Source: JAJNPS01 sp031378845 (lineage in GTDB: Bacteria; Pseudomonadota; Alphaproteobacteria; Rhodobacterales; Rhodobacteraceae). Taken from it: a DNA stretch of 64,000 nt. Below are positions 51,349-60,325 of this stretch, one piece after another. The position numbers and the translations under genes are program-made. The DNA lies in the NCBI GenBank assembly GCA_031378845.1, contig JANNES010000016.1:61653-125652 (forward strand), given 5' to 3'. The first letter of the stretch is position 1. The number at the start of each line of letters is the position of its first letter. The notes under the pieces were generated by a model. That model was not told the origin of the DNA. It worked only from the letters and a program-made list of their open reading frames with translations, and searched no databases.

Positions 51349-52131
51349 CTAGGCAATCGCCTCGCGCAGCGCAGCCAGTTCGACTGCGGTCAGGGTTTCA
51401 GCCAAAACCACGTAAGTGTGGATCGAAAAGACCACCGCCCGCGTTTGCGGCAGACGGATCAGACACTGACGCTCGCAGCGCACAAAGAAATGCCCCATCG
51501 GACGCGGACGGCGCTGCCCCTCCAGACGCGGCTGGTGCAGCACATGATCGTCGTAGGTCAGGTAGTTCATGCGCCACAGGGGCTGATCTGGTCGGATCGC
51601 ATCAAACATGCGCTGCGCCCTTCGGCCCACATCCTCGCTATAGCGCGCAACACCCTCGTGGATCGAAAGCATCGGTCGACCCAGCTTTTGCGACAACGTC
51701 CAACTCGCCGGAAAACACAAGATTGCGCCGGTCAGCCGATGACCCTCGGCGCCGCCCTCCATCAGGCACAGATCCTCCTGAACAAGGCGTCCCAACGTTT
51801 TCAGCGGCTGATCGGCGTCGAGATCGACCACCACCCCGTCAGGCCGCGTAACCGAGGTTCGCGCGATCCGGTAGCTCGGCATCGCCGCAATCTCGTCCAG
51901 CACGCGAAGATATAGCTCATCTGCCGCCAAACGTGCCTCGGGCAAGAGTGCATGCACACTTTCGGGTTGCCCTGCGATCAGGCGATCCCGCTCGCCCATC
52001 TGCCCGGCAAAAGCGTCATCAACGGACAGCCAGGCATCGCCTGCCATAGGCAATACGCCGGGCAAGCGGGCGGTGCGCGGGTCCATCCACGGCAAGAATG
52101 GCAAGCGTGATTGCAAGATGGGCGGATGCAT
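51349..52131 (-). CDS. DUF3445 protein, haem-dependent demethylase alpha-like
   Basis: 260 residues. The pattern DAFAGQMGERDRLIAG, LPSYRI-type and GAILCFPASWTLSQKLGRPM, IHEGVARYSEDVGRR, YLTYDDHVLHQPR and VRCERQCLIRLPQTRAVVFSIHTY match DUF3445 (PF11927), which includes haem-dependent oxidative N-demethylase subunits. The partner subunits are not adjacent. Divergent from dddP with a 120-base intergenic region. Confidence 0.78.
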   Translation of the reverse strand: MHPPILQSRLPFLPWMDPRTARLPGVLPMAGDAWLSVDDAFAGQMGERDRLIAGQPESVHALLPEARLAADELYLRVLDEIAAMPSYRIARTSVTRPDGVVVDLDADQPLKTLGRLVQEDLCLMEGGAEGHRLTGAILCFPASWTLSQKLGRPMLSIHEGVARYSEDVGRRAQRMFDAIRPDQPLWRMNYLTYDDHVLHQPRLEGQRRPRPMGHFFVRCERQCLIRLPQTRAVVFSIHTYVVLAETLTAVELAALREAIA

Positions 52132-52251
52132 GCGGGTGTCTAGCGGATCCCGCCGCGCGCGGAAACCCTGTCGGCGACTGTGTCATGTCGTAAAAAGCCT
52201 AGCGTCAGGCTGCGCGTCAAGGTCACACTGACGCCAAACCACGAGGCTGCC

Positions 52252-53589
52252 ATGACCACGCACTACGCCGATATGCGCAAGATTGACCCGACCCGTGGCT
52301 CCGCGCTGGCCGACGGCTCACCGAACGACAACAACCGTGTCGAAATTGGTCCAACCCAGCTGGCCTTTGCCGAATGGGCAGCGGCAGGGCTGACGCCGCC
52401 CAACCTTGCGACCATGCGCCACTACCGGTGGGAACGGCTGACCCAAGCCCTCGTCAAACGCGATTACGGCGGGTTGTTGATGTATGACCCGCTCAACATC
52501 CGCTACGCGACCGATACCACCAACATGCAGCTGTGGAACACGCATAACCCGTTCCGCGCCTGCCTGATCTGCGCCGATGGCCACATGGTGATGTGGGAAT
52601 ACAAGAATTCGCCGTTCCTTGTGACCTTCAATCCACTGGTCAGGGAACTCCGTTCCGGTGCAACGTTCTTTTACAACTCCACCGGCGACCGCGGTCAGGC
52701 TGCGGCCAGCGCGTTCGCCGCCCAGGTGGATGAGATCATGCGCGAACACGCCGGCACCAACCGCCGCCTGGCCGTGGACAAGATCATGGTCCACGGCCTG
52801 CGCGCCCTTGAATCCATAGGGTTTGAGGTGATGGAAGGCGAAGAGGTCACCGAACGTACCCGCGCCATCAAAGGCCCCGATGACATGCGTGCCATGCGCT
52901 GCGCGGCCCATGCCTGTGAACAATCCGTCGCGACGATGGAGGCGTTCACCCGGCAAAACGTGCCGCACGGCAAAACCTCCGAGGATGACATCTGGGCCAT
53001 CCTGCACGCCGAAAACATCCGGCGCGGCGGCGAATGGATCGAGACGCGCCTGCTCGCATCCGGCCCGCGTACCAATCCGTGGTTTCAGGAATGCGGTCCC
53101 CGCCTCGTGCAAAACAACGAGATTGTCACCTTTGATACCGACCTGATCGGTGCCTACGGCTTTTGCATCGACATCTCACGCACGTGGTGGGTGGGCGATC
53201 AGCGCCCAACCAACGCGATGATCTCGGCCTATGCGCACGCGCTCGATCATATCCGCGACCACGAGGCCCGCCTGAAACCCGGCGTATCGATCCGTGAGTT
53301 GACCTTTGGCGGGCACCAGCTGGACGACCAGTATTGGGCGCAGAAGTATTCGTGCAAGATGCATGGCGTCGGCCTTTGCGATGAATGGCCTTACGTCACC
53401 TATCTTGATGGCTGGACCGAGGGCGCCTTTGATGCGGTCCTTGAACCCGGCATGACGATCTGTGTCGAGGCGCTGGTCTCGCCCGAGGGCGGCGATTTTT
53501 CGATCAAGCTTGAAGATCAGGTGCTGATCACCGAAACGGGCTGTGAAAACCTCACGCGCTATCCGTTTGACGGGCGACTGATGGGATAG
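52252..53589 (+). CDS. dddP: Dimethylsulfoniopropionate lyase DddP
   Basis: 445 residues. Cleaves DMSP to dimethyl sulphide and acrylate. It has the M24 metallopeptidase fold but with an iron site. The residues known for the Ruegeria enzyme fall at the same numbers: Asp295, Asp297, Asp307, His371, Glu406 and Glu421 for the metal, Asp377 as base (motifs FDTDLIGAYG, CIDISRTWW, MHGVGLCDEWP, CVEALVS, KLEDQVLI). The N-terminal IDPTRGSALADG and NDNNRVEIGPTQLAF are DddP-typical, ruling out a plain aminopeptidase. The ATG at 52252 is chosen since upstream residues lie in the promoter. Confidence 0.95.
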   Translation: MTTHYADMRKIDPTRGSALADGSPNDNNRVEIGPTQLAFAEWAAAGLTPPNLATMRHYRWERLTQALVKRDYGGLLMYDPLNIRYATDTTNMQLWNTHNPFRACLICADGHMVMWEYKNSPFLVTFNPLVRELRSGATFFYNSTGDRGQAAASAFAAQVDEIMREHAGTNRRLAVDKIMVHGLRALESIGFEVMEGEEVTERTRAIKGPDDMRAMRCAAHACEQSVATMEAFTRQNVPHGKTSEDDIWAILHAENIRRGGEWIETRLLASGPRTNPWFQECGPRLVQNNEIVTFDTDLIGAYGFCIDISRTWWVGDQRPTNAMISAYAHALDHIRDHEARLKPGVSIRELTFGGHQLDDQYWAQKYSCKMHGVGLCDEWPYVTYLDGWTEGAFDAVLEPGMTICVEALVSPEGGDFSIKLEDQVLITETGCENLTRYPFDGRLMG

Positions 53590-53593
53590 CGAC

Positions 53594-53608
53594 GGGGGCT
53601 CGGCCCCC
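53594..53608. terminator. GC hairpin between dddP and the sugar dehydrogenase gene
   Basis: GGGGGC, 3-base loop, GCCCCC, five bases after the dddP stop. No T-tract. It may end dddP transcription weakly. Its GC-run style is shared with the hairpin at 8416-8436. Confidence 0.4.
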
Positions 53609-53667
53609 GAACCCCCGGGACATTTGTACCAACAAGAAAATTTGCCCCTGAAAGAAAACGCGTGAGG

Positions 53668-54789
53668 TCAGCCGGCGGGGACCATCCGGTAGGCCGCACC
53701 GTTATGCACCGACAAAAACCAGACCGCGCCATCAGGACCTTCGACGACATCGCGCACCCGACCGGTTTCGGGGCTTGATATCCGTTCTTCCGCAAAGCGG
53801 TTGTCGGGGTCGAGCCGCGACAGATAGTCGAACTTCAGACTGCCGACAAAGAAATCTCCCTTCCACTGCGGGAACATCCGCCCTGAATGGATCATCAGGC
53901 CCGACGGCGCGATGGACGGATCCCAATACGTCACGGGCTGTTCCAACCCCTTTTTGGAGCTGCCTTCGCCGATCTGCCCGCCGCCATAATCCTCGCCATA
54001 GGAAATGACCGGCCAGCCATAGTTGCGCCCCGCAACGACGCGGTTCACCTCATCGCCGCCTTGCGCGCCATGCTCGACAACCCAAAGCTGACCGGCACCA
54101 TCCAAAGCAGCGCCTTGCGGGTTGCGATGCCCGACGGAATAGACACCAGACAGCATGCCGCGCCGACTGGTCGCGGGCGCGCCGCTGCGGGTCAGATGCA
54201 AGACCTTGCCCTCAGGCCGGAGCGGATCTTGCGCCAAAGGCGCGTTGCCACGTTCCCCGGTGGTCAGGAAAATCGTGCCGTCCGGGGCCTCGACGATCCG
54301 GCTGCCGAAATGATTTCCGCCCGGCGTGCCGGGGGCAGCAAAGACGATCCTGAAATCCAGCAATGCGCTTGCGTCATCGGAAAGTCGTCCAAAGCCCAGC
54401 GCGGTGCCCGCGCGCCGCGCACCATCCGGTTGTGCAAAGCTTAGCCAGACCTCGCGGCTGGTTGCGAAGTCTTGCGGAATCATCACATCTAAAAGACCGC
54501 CCTGACCACGCTCGGCAACCTCAGGCACGCCGGCTACTGACTGGCCCTGCCCGCCTGCGGCCGCAAACAGCATGAGGCGCCCCGGACGCTCGGTCACCAA
54601 GAACCGCCCATCCGGCAAAAAGGCGATGCCCCAGGGTTCATCGAGGTCCGTGGCCATCTCTTGCACGACGACAGGACCCTCGCGCGTATCCAACCGTGTC
54701 TGCGCGCCTGCAGGAACGGGACCAAGCGCACCACTGAGAATGGCCGCGCAAAGCCCCAGGCGCAGCCCTAGCATGCTGATGTGCTGCAT
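53668..54789 (-). CDS. PQQ-type sugar dehydrogenase, exported
   Basis: 373 residues from ATG at 54789, preceded by GGAG. A GTG four codons earlier is less likely. The signal peptide (LGLRLGLCAAILSGALGPVPAGA) is cut near residue 30, then a six-bladed beta-propeller of the glucose/sorbosone dehydrogenase family (PF07995): DLDEPWGIAFLPDGRFLVTE, GGNHFGSRIVEAPDGTIFL, PEGKVLHLTRSG, SVGHRNPQGAALDGAG, WVVEHGAQGGDEVNRV. It would oxidise a sugar in the periplasm with PQQ. Divergent from the ABC transporter. Confidence 0.9.
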   Translation of the reverse strand: MQHISMLGLRLGLCAAILSGALGPVPAGAQTRLDTREGPVVVQEMATDLDEPWGIAFLPDGRFLVTERPGRLMLFAAAGGQGQSVAGVPEVAERGQGGLLDVMIPQDFATSREVWLSFAQPDGARRAGTALGFGRLSDDASALLDFRIVFAAPGTPGGNHFGSRIVEAPDGTIFLTTGERGNAPLAQDPLRPEGKVLHLTRSGAPATSRRGMLSGVYSVGHRNPQGAALDGAGQLWVVEHGAQGGDEVNRVVAGRNYGWPVISYGEDYGGGQIGEGSSKKGLEQPVTYWDPSIAPSGLMIHSGRMFPQWKGDFFVGSLKFDYLSRLDPDNRFAEERISSPETGRVRDVVEGPDGAVWFLSVHNGAAYRMVPAG

Positions 54790-55039
54790 CACGATCTCCA
54801 CGTCATTGTCGAATCGTTGTCACGATCACCCCGACTTGCAATCGCGCGCAAGACACAGCGCGCTTGCAACCTACACGAGAGCGTGAGCACAGCCGCGCGA
54901 CAATCGACAGCTACAAGATCAATTCTTCACGCTTTGGCGCAGTGCAGCCCGTGACGATGACACTGCCAAGACGCTTTTCTTTTCGCGCGCGCTTCAATAG
55001 GTTCGACCGCAGGATTGCGATCCAATATGGGAGACTTCA

Positions 55040-56230
55040 ATGAAAAAACTACTTTTGGCCACAGCGGCCACGGCGTTGTTCGCCGGTGCGGCAACTGCCG
55101 AAGACGTCAAGATCGGCATTCTGATCGGCTTTACCGGGCCTATCGAATCGCTGACGGGCCACATGGCCAATGCGGCTGAGTTTGCGATGGCCGAGGCGAA
55201 TGCGTCGGGCAAAGTCGCCAACGGCATGGTCTTTGTGCCGGTCCGCGCGGACAGCACCTGCGGCGACGCCGCGGCTGCGACGACCGCTGCGGAACGTCTG
55301 GTGACCGCTGACGGCGTGAAAGGCATCATGGGCGTGGACTGCTCGGGTGCGACCGGTGCCGTCTTGCAGAACGTCGCCCGTCCGAACGGCATCGCAATGG
55401 TGTCACCGTCGGCCACGTCGCCCGCGCTTTCGACCGCCGAAGATGACGGCCTGTTCTTCCGCACCGCCCCGTCGGATGCACGCGAAGGCGAAGTCATGGC
55501 CGACGTGTTGCTGGAACACGGCGTCAAGTCCATCGCCTTGACCTACACCAACAATGACTACGGCAAAGGTCTGGCGGATTCGATCGGAAATGCCTTTATC
55601 GCCAAGGGCGGTGTCGTGACGATCAACGCAGCCCACGAGGACGGCAAGGCCGACTATTCCGCCGAAGTTGCGGCTTTGGCAGCGGCTGGCGGCGATCTTT
55701 TGGTCGTGGCGGGCTACCTCGACCAGGGCGGCAAGGGCATCATCCAGGCCTCGCTTGATTCGGGCGCGTTTACCAAGTTCGGTCTGCCGGGCGGCATGGT
55801 GGGCGACAACCTGCCAATCGCCATCGGTCCGGCCTTGGACGGGTCGTATGGTCAGGTCGCACAGTCAGACTCAGCTGGTGCCGCCATGCTGGCCGAAATG
55901 GGCAAGGCTGCGGCGACGCCGTTCGATTCCACCTCGCCTTATTCAGGGGAATCCTATGATGCGGCTGCGCTGATCATGCTGGCGATGCAGGCTGCGGGCA
56001 CGACCGATTCCAAGATCTACGCGACCAAGATCATGGACATCGCCAACGCCCCGGGCGAAAAGATTCTGCCCGGCGAGCTTGGCAAGGCGCTGGAGCTGAT
56101 CGCGGCTGGAACGGACATCGACTATGACGGCGCCTCGGGCGTGGAACTTGTGGGCGCAGGCGAATCCGCCGGTCGTTACCGTGAGTTCGAAGTCAAGGGC
56201 GGTAAGTACGAAACGATCAAGTTCCGTTGA
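55040..56230 (+). CDS. livJ: ABC transporter substrate-binding protein, branched-chain amino acid type
   Basis: 396 residues. Signal peptide LLLATAATALFAGAATA, then periplasmic-binding fold (KIGILIGFTGPIESLTGHMANA, AAATTAAERLVTADGVKGIMGVDCSGATGA, ALTYTNNDYGKGLADS, LPGGMVGDNLP). Binds an amino-acid-like ligand for the LivGFHM permease. A GGGAG ribosome site leads. A hairpin follows in the gap to livG. The demethylation-type enzyme downstream hints at a betaine or methylated amine ligand rather than leucine, but this is an inference. Confidence 0.9.
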   Translation: MKKLLLATAATALFAGAATAEDVKIGILIGFTGPIESLTGHMANAAEFAMAEANASGKVANGMVFVPVRADSTCGDAAAATTAAERLVTADGVKGIMGVDCSGATGAVLQNVARPNGIAMVSPSATSPALSTAEDDGLFFRTAPSDAREGEVMADVLLEHGVKSIALTYTNNDYGKGLADSIGNAFIAKGGVVTINAAHEDGKADYSAEVAALAAAGGDLLVVAGYLDQGGKGIIQASLDSGAFTKFGLPGGMVGDNLPIAIGPALDGSYGQVAQSDSAGAAMLAEMGKAAATPFDSTSPYSGESYDAAALIMLAMQAAGTTDSKIYATKIMDIANAPGEKILPGELGKALELIAAGTDIDYDGASGVELVGAGESAGRYREFEVKGGKYETIKFR

Positions 56231-56256
56231 TCCACGTGATACGGTAAAAGACAGCG

Positions 56257-56280
56257 CGGCCCGGGGGACACCTCGGGCCG
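56257..56280 (+). terminator. Attenuating hairpin between livJ and livG
   Basis: CGGCCCG, 10-base loop, CGGGCCG. The 7-bp stem lies 26 bases after the livJ stop inside the operon. Such hairpins usually protect the binding-protein message and lower expression of the membrane parts. Confidence 0.55.
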
Positions 56281-56350
56281 TAGCTATGCGCAAAGGCCTC
56301 CCGGCTGGTGGACGACCGCCAGAACAAGAGGGGGCTTGCAGGGGGTAGAT

Positions 56351-57139
56351 ATGATTGTTGTCGAAGACCTTCACAGGCATTTCGGCGGATTCCGTGCGGT
56401 TGATGGGGCCTCGCTGACCATCAACACCGGCTCCATCACGGGCTTGATCGGGCCGAATGGCGCGGGCAAGACGACGCTCTTCAATGTCATCGCAGGGCGT
56501 CTGCCGCCGACATCCGGTCGCGTGACGATGGACGGCGAGGACATCACCGGCCTGCCCCCGCATGAATTGTTTTCCAAGGGCCTGCTGCGCACCTTTCAGA
56601 TTGCGCATGAGTTCAGCTCCATGACGGTGCGGGAAAACCTGATGATGGTGCCGCCGAACCAGTCGGGCGAGACGATCTGGAACACGTGGTTCAATCGTGG
56701 CGCCGTTGCGGAAGAAGAGGCCCGCATCCGCGCCAAAGCCGATGATGTGCTGGATTTTCTGACCATCAGTCACTTGGCCGACCAAAAAGCCGGCCAGATC
56801 TCGGGCGGCCAGAAAAAGCTTCTCGAACTTGGTCGCACCATGATGGTGGACGCCAAGATGGTGTTTCTTGACGAGGTCGGTGCAGGGGTGAACCGCACCC
56901 TCTTGAACACCATCGGCGACGCGATCATCCGACTGAACAAGGAACGCGGCTATACATTTTGCGTCATCGAACATGACATGGATTTCATCGGCCGCCTGTG
57001 CAATCCCGTGATCTGCATGGCCGAAGGCAAGGTTCTGGCGCAAGGCACGGTGCAAGAGGTCAAGAATGATGAACGCGTGATCGAGGCGTATCTCGGCACC
57101 GGGCTCAAGAACAAGATGAAGGAAGCAGCCCATGGCTGA
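56351..57139 (+). CDS. livG: ABC transporter ATP-binding protein (LivG-type)
   Basis: 262 residues from ATG at 56351, which sits after GGGGG. An upstream TTG is unlikely. Walker A GPNGAGKTT near 37, signature ISGGQKKLLELG, and Walker B MVFLDEVGAGV. The last aspartate-glutamate region is intact, so it is an active ATPase. Overlaps livF by eight bases. Confidence 0.94.
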   Translation: MIVVEDLHRHFGGFRAVDGASLTINTGSITGLIGPNGAGKTTLFNVIAGRLPPTSGRVTMDGEDITGLPPHELFSKGLLRTFQIAHEFSSMTVRENLMMVPPNQSGETIWNTWFNRGAVAEEEARIRAKADDVLDFLTISHLADQKAGQISGGQKKLLELGRTMMVDAKMVFLDEVGAGVNRTLLNTIGDAIIRLNKERGYTFCVIEHDMDFIGRLCNPVICMAEGKVLAQGTVQEVKNDERVIEAYLGTGLKNKMKEAAHG

Positions 57140-57842
57140 GCCCTTTCTCATCGGTGAGAACATGACAGGCGGCTACGGCCCCGTCGATATCTTGCACAAT
57201 TGCACAATCGCAGTTGAACCTGGCGAGATCGCCGTCATCGTCGGCCCCAACGGTGCTGGTAAATCGACCGCGATGAAGGCCGTTTTCGGCATGCTGTCCT
57301 TGCGCGGCGGGCAGGTGCGACTGGCGGGCGAGGACATCACCAAGCTCAGCCCGCAGGCGCGGGTCCGCAAGGGGATGGGCTTTGTGCCGCAGACCCACAA
57401 CATCTTTACCTCGATGACGGTCGAGGAAAATCTGGAAATGGGCGCCTTCATCCGCGACGAAGACATTAAGGACACGATGGCGCAGGTCTATGATCTGTTC
57501 CCGATCCTGAAGGCAAAACGCTACCAGGCAGCGGGGGAGCTTTCGGGCGGCCAGCGCCAACAGGTCGCCGTAGGGCGCGCGCTGATGACCAAGCCGCAGG
57601 TCTTGATGCTGGATGAGCCGACAGCGGGCGTCTCACCCATCGTGATGGATGAGCTTTTCGACCGCATCATCGAGATCGCCAGGACAGGAATTTCCATCCT
57701 GATGGTGGAACAGAACGCACGCCAGGCCCTTGATATCGCAGACAAAGGCTATGTTCTGGTGCAAGGCGCAAACCGGTTCACCGATACCGGCCAAGTCCTT
57801 CTTGCCGACCCCGAAGTCCGCCGCTCGTTCTTGGGGGGCTGA
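57132..57842 (+). CDS. livF: ABC transporter ATP-binding protein (LivF-type)
   Basis: 236 residues. Walker A VGPNGAGKST, signature LSGGQRQQVAVGRALM, Walker B LMLDEPTAGVSP. Forms a heterodimer with LivG. Its end is three bases before livH. Confidence 0.94.
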   Translation: MAEPFLIGENMTGGYGPVDILHNCTIAVEPGEIAVIVGPNGAGKSTAMKAVFGMLSLRGGQVRLAGEDITKLSPQARVRKGMGFVPQTHNIFTSMTVEENLEMGAFIRDEDIKDTMAQVYDLFPILKAKRYQAAGELSGGQRQQVAVGRALMTKPQVLMLDEPTAGVSPIVMDELFDRIIEIARTGISILMVEQNARQALDIADKGYVLVQGANRFTDTGQVLLADPEVRRSFLGG

Positions 57843-57845
57843 AGC

Positions 57846-58850
57846 ATGGACATCCTGAACGCGCTCGTCGCCTTCCTGAACTTCGTCTTTATCCCCGGCC
57901 TTGCCTATGGCAGCCAGCTGGCGCTCGGCGCGCTTGGCGTCACGCTGATCTTTGGCGTCCTGCGGTTCTCCAGCTTTGCCCATGGTGACACCATGGCGTT
58001 TGGCACGGTCTGCACGATCCTCTTCACCTGGTGGTTCCAGTCGATGGGGATCAGCGCGGGCCCGCTACCGACGGCACTTCTGGCCCTGCCCTTTGGCATC
58101 GCGTTGACAGCACTCATGCTTTTGGGCACCGACCGCGTGGTCTACAGCTTTTTTCGCAAGAAGCGCGCGGCCACCATCATCATCACCATCGCCTCGGTCG
58201 GTGTGACGTTCATCATGAACGGCATCAACCGCCTGATTCTGGGGGTAGAGGAGCGTACCTTTGCCGATGGCAGCCGCTTTTTGCTGGATGCCGCCAGCTT
58301 TAAGGAAATGACCGGCTTGAAAGAAGGTCTGGCAATCAAGACCACGGTAGCCGTCACCGTAGTGACAGCAGCGATCTGCGTGGCCCTGCTGTTCTGGTTC
58401 CTCAAAAAGACCCGTACCGGTAAATCCATGCGCGCCTTTAGCGACAATGAGGACCTTGCCCTGCTTTCCGGCATCAACCCCGAACGCGTGGTGCAGGTGA
58501 CCTGGATCATCGTGGCGGCCTTGGCCACGATTGCGGGCGTCCTTTATGGCCTGGACAAAAGCTATCGCCCCTTCGTCTATTTCCAGCTGCTCTTGCCGGT
58601 CTTTGCGGCGGCGGTTGTGGGGGGCCTGGGCAGTCCCTTGGGCGCCATCGCGGGCGGGTTCGTCATCGCCTTTTCCGAGGTCTTCGTGACCTATGCCTGG
58701 AAAAAAGTCGCCGGCTACATCTTGCCTGCGGATTGGCTGCGAGACGGCCTGCTGCAGCTTTTGTCGACCGACTACAAAGTCGCCGTTAGCTTTGCAATCT
58801 TGTTGATCGTGCTGCTGTTCAAGCCCAATGGCCTCTTTTCGGGGAAATAA
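57846..58850 (+). CDS. livH: ABC transporter permease (LivH-type)
   Basis: 334 residues, about eight to nine membrane segments. LivH segments: GLAYGSQLALGALGVTLIFGVLR, FAHGDTMAFGTVC, RAFSDNEDLALLSGINPERV (the ATPase-contact loop) and VVGGLGSPLGAIAGGF. Ends one base before livM. Confidence 0.94.
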   Translation: MDILNALVAFLNFVFIPGLAYGSQLALGALGVTLIFGVLRFSSFAHGDTMAFGTVCTILFTWWFQSMGISAGPLPTALLALPFGIALTALMLLGTDRVVYSFFRKKRAATIIITIASVGVTFIMNGINRLILGVEERTFADGSRFLLDAASFKEMTGLKEGLAIKTTVAVTVVTAAICVALLFWFLKKTRTGKSMRAFSDNEDLALLSGINPERVVQVTWIIVAALATIAGVLYGLDKSYRPFVYFQLLLPVFAAAVVGGLGSPLGAIAGGFVIAFSEVFVTYAWKKVAGYILPADWLRDGLLQLLSTDYKVAVSFAILLIVLLFKPNGLFSGK

Positions 58851-58851
58851 G

Positions 58852-60156
58852 ATGGCACAAAATCGCAACCTTCTGCTGTTCGTCGCCGTCGGGCTCTTGT
58901 TCGTCGCCACCGGCTTTTTGCAAAGCTGGAACCTCTCGTTGCAAATCCTGATCGTGGGGATCCTGTCGGCCATCATGGCTTTGGGTGTCAACATGCAGTG
59001 GGGCTATGCGGGCCTGTTCTCAACCGGGATCATGGGCTCGGTCGCCTTGGGGGGCCTTGCGGTCGTACTCGTCTCGGGCCAGCCGGTGCCCGAAGGATGG
59101 ACCGCGGGTGGTCCCCGCCTGATCGGCGCGCTGATCTTTGGGGCTGCGGTGATTGCGGCGGCCATCCTGACCTATAACCGCATGAAAGCCGGCGGTTTGC
59201 GAAACCTTGTCATCGCTGCCATCCTGATCGCGGGCTTTTTTGCCTATCGCGCGATCTTTGACCCGGCCGCGACTGCAATCGAAGCGTTCAACCCGGCCAC
59301 CGCAGGCAACATGGGCGGGCTCGGCCTTCCGTCTCTGGTATCCTGGCCGGTCGGTGCACTGATGGCCGCCGCAGCCGCCTGGGCCATCGGCAAGATCGCC
59401 CTCGGCCTTCGCGAAGACTATCTGGCCATCGCCACCCTGGGTATCGCCGAGATCGTTCTGGCCGTGATGAAGAACGAGGATTGGCTCGCGCGCGGGGTCA
59501 AGAACATCATCGACCTGCCCCGCCCCTGGCCCGTGCCCTACGAAGTCGAACTGCAACAAGCGCCGTGGTTCCTGGAGACGGTTGCAAATTGGGGGATGTC
59601 GCCGATCGGGGCCTCCACCATTCTGGTCAAGATTCTTTACATCCTCTTGTTCGGATCGGTCCTTCTTACCCTGATCTGGCTGTCGGAACGCGCGCTCAAC
59701 AGCCCCTGGGGCCGGATGATGCGCGCCATCCGCGACAACGACGTGGCGGCCTCAGCCATGGGCAAGAATGTCAAGGCGCGGCATCTGACGATCTTTATCA
59801 TCGGCGCGGCGGTCGTGGGTCTGGCGGGTGCCATGTTGACCTCGATGGAGGGGCAGTTGACGCCTGGCAACTACACGCCGCTGCGGTTCACCTTTCTCAT
59901 CTGGGTCATGGTGATCGTTGGCGGGTCGGGCAACAACTGGGGTGCGGTGCTTGGTGGGCTCTTGTTGGGCTGGCTTTGGCTGATCGTGGAAAATGCAGGC
60001 CCCACCATCATGGGCTATGTCACGGGTTTCATGGCTGACGGCCCGCTGCGCTCGCATCTGATTGAAAGCGCGCCCCATCTTCGGCTCTTGACGCTGGGGG
60101 TGATCCTGCTTTTGGTCCTGCGCTTTGCACCGCGCGGTCTGATACCGGAAAAGTAG
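58852..60156 (+). CDS. livM: ABC transporter permease (LivM-type)
   Basis: 434 residues from ATG at 58852. Long LivM of the kind with an extra central hydrophobic insert (about 85-130). Family segments: IMALGVNMQWGYAGLFSTG, REDYLAIATLGIAEIVLAVM, the contact loop MRAIRDNDVAASAMGKNV and FLIWVMVIVGGSGNNWGAVLGG. Completes a five-gene transporter. Confidence 0.93.
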   Translation: MAQNRNLLLFVAVGLLFVATGFLQSWNLSLQILIVGILSAIMALGVNMQWGYAGLFSTGIMGSVALGGLAVVLVSGQPVPEGWTAGGPRLIGALIFGAAVIAAAILTYNRMKAGGLRNLVIAAILIAGFFAYRAIFDPAATAIEAFNPATAGNMGGLGLPSLVSWPVGALMAAAAAWAIGKIALGLREDYLAIATLGIAEIVLAVMKNEDWLARGVKNIIDLPRPWPVPYEVELQQAPWFLETVANWGMSPIGASTILVKILYILLFGSVLLTLIWLSERALNSPWGRMMRAIRDNDVAASAMGKNVKARHLTIFIIGAAVVGLAGAMLTSMEGQLTPGNYTPLRFTFLIWVMVIVGGSGNNWGAVLGGLLLGWLWLIVENAGPTIMGYVTGFMADGPLRSHLIESAPHLRLLTLGVILLLVLRFAPRGLIPEK

Positions 60157-60325
60157 GGCCACGCGCGCGCCCAGAGGCGTGATCGTCACCGCCATGGCCC
60201 GTTCTTCGCAGCCGGAGTGATGTGCCAAGCCAACGTCTGCGACATGATTTGTCGCGAAAAGACATGATCCAAGGCCCGGGCGCGGCCAATCTGTCGATCA
60301 AGCATTCTCCAAGGGAGTCTTCCCC

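Noticed and set aside
52252..53589. Xaa-Pro aminopeptidase or creatinase
   Set aside because: The M24 fold alone would allow it, but residues at the DddP-specific positions and the N-terminal pattern fit DddP.
8416..53608. Family of REP-like GC hairpins linking 8416-8436 and 53594-53608
   Set aside because: Only two copies, differing in loop and flank, so gene-end hairpins are a sufficient explanation.
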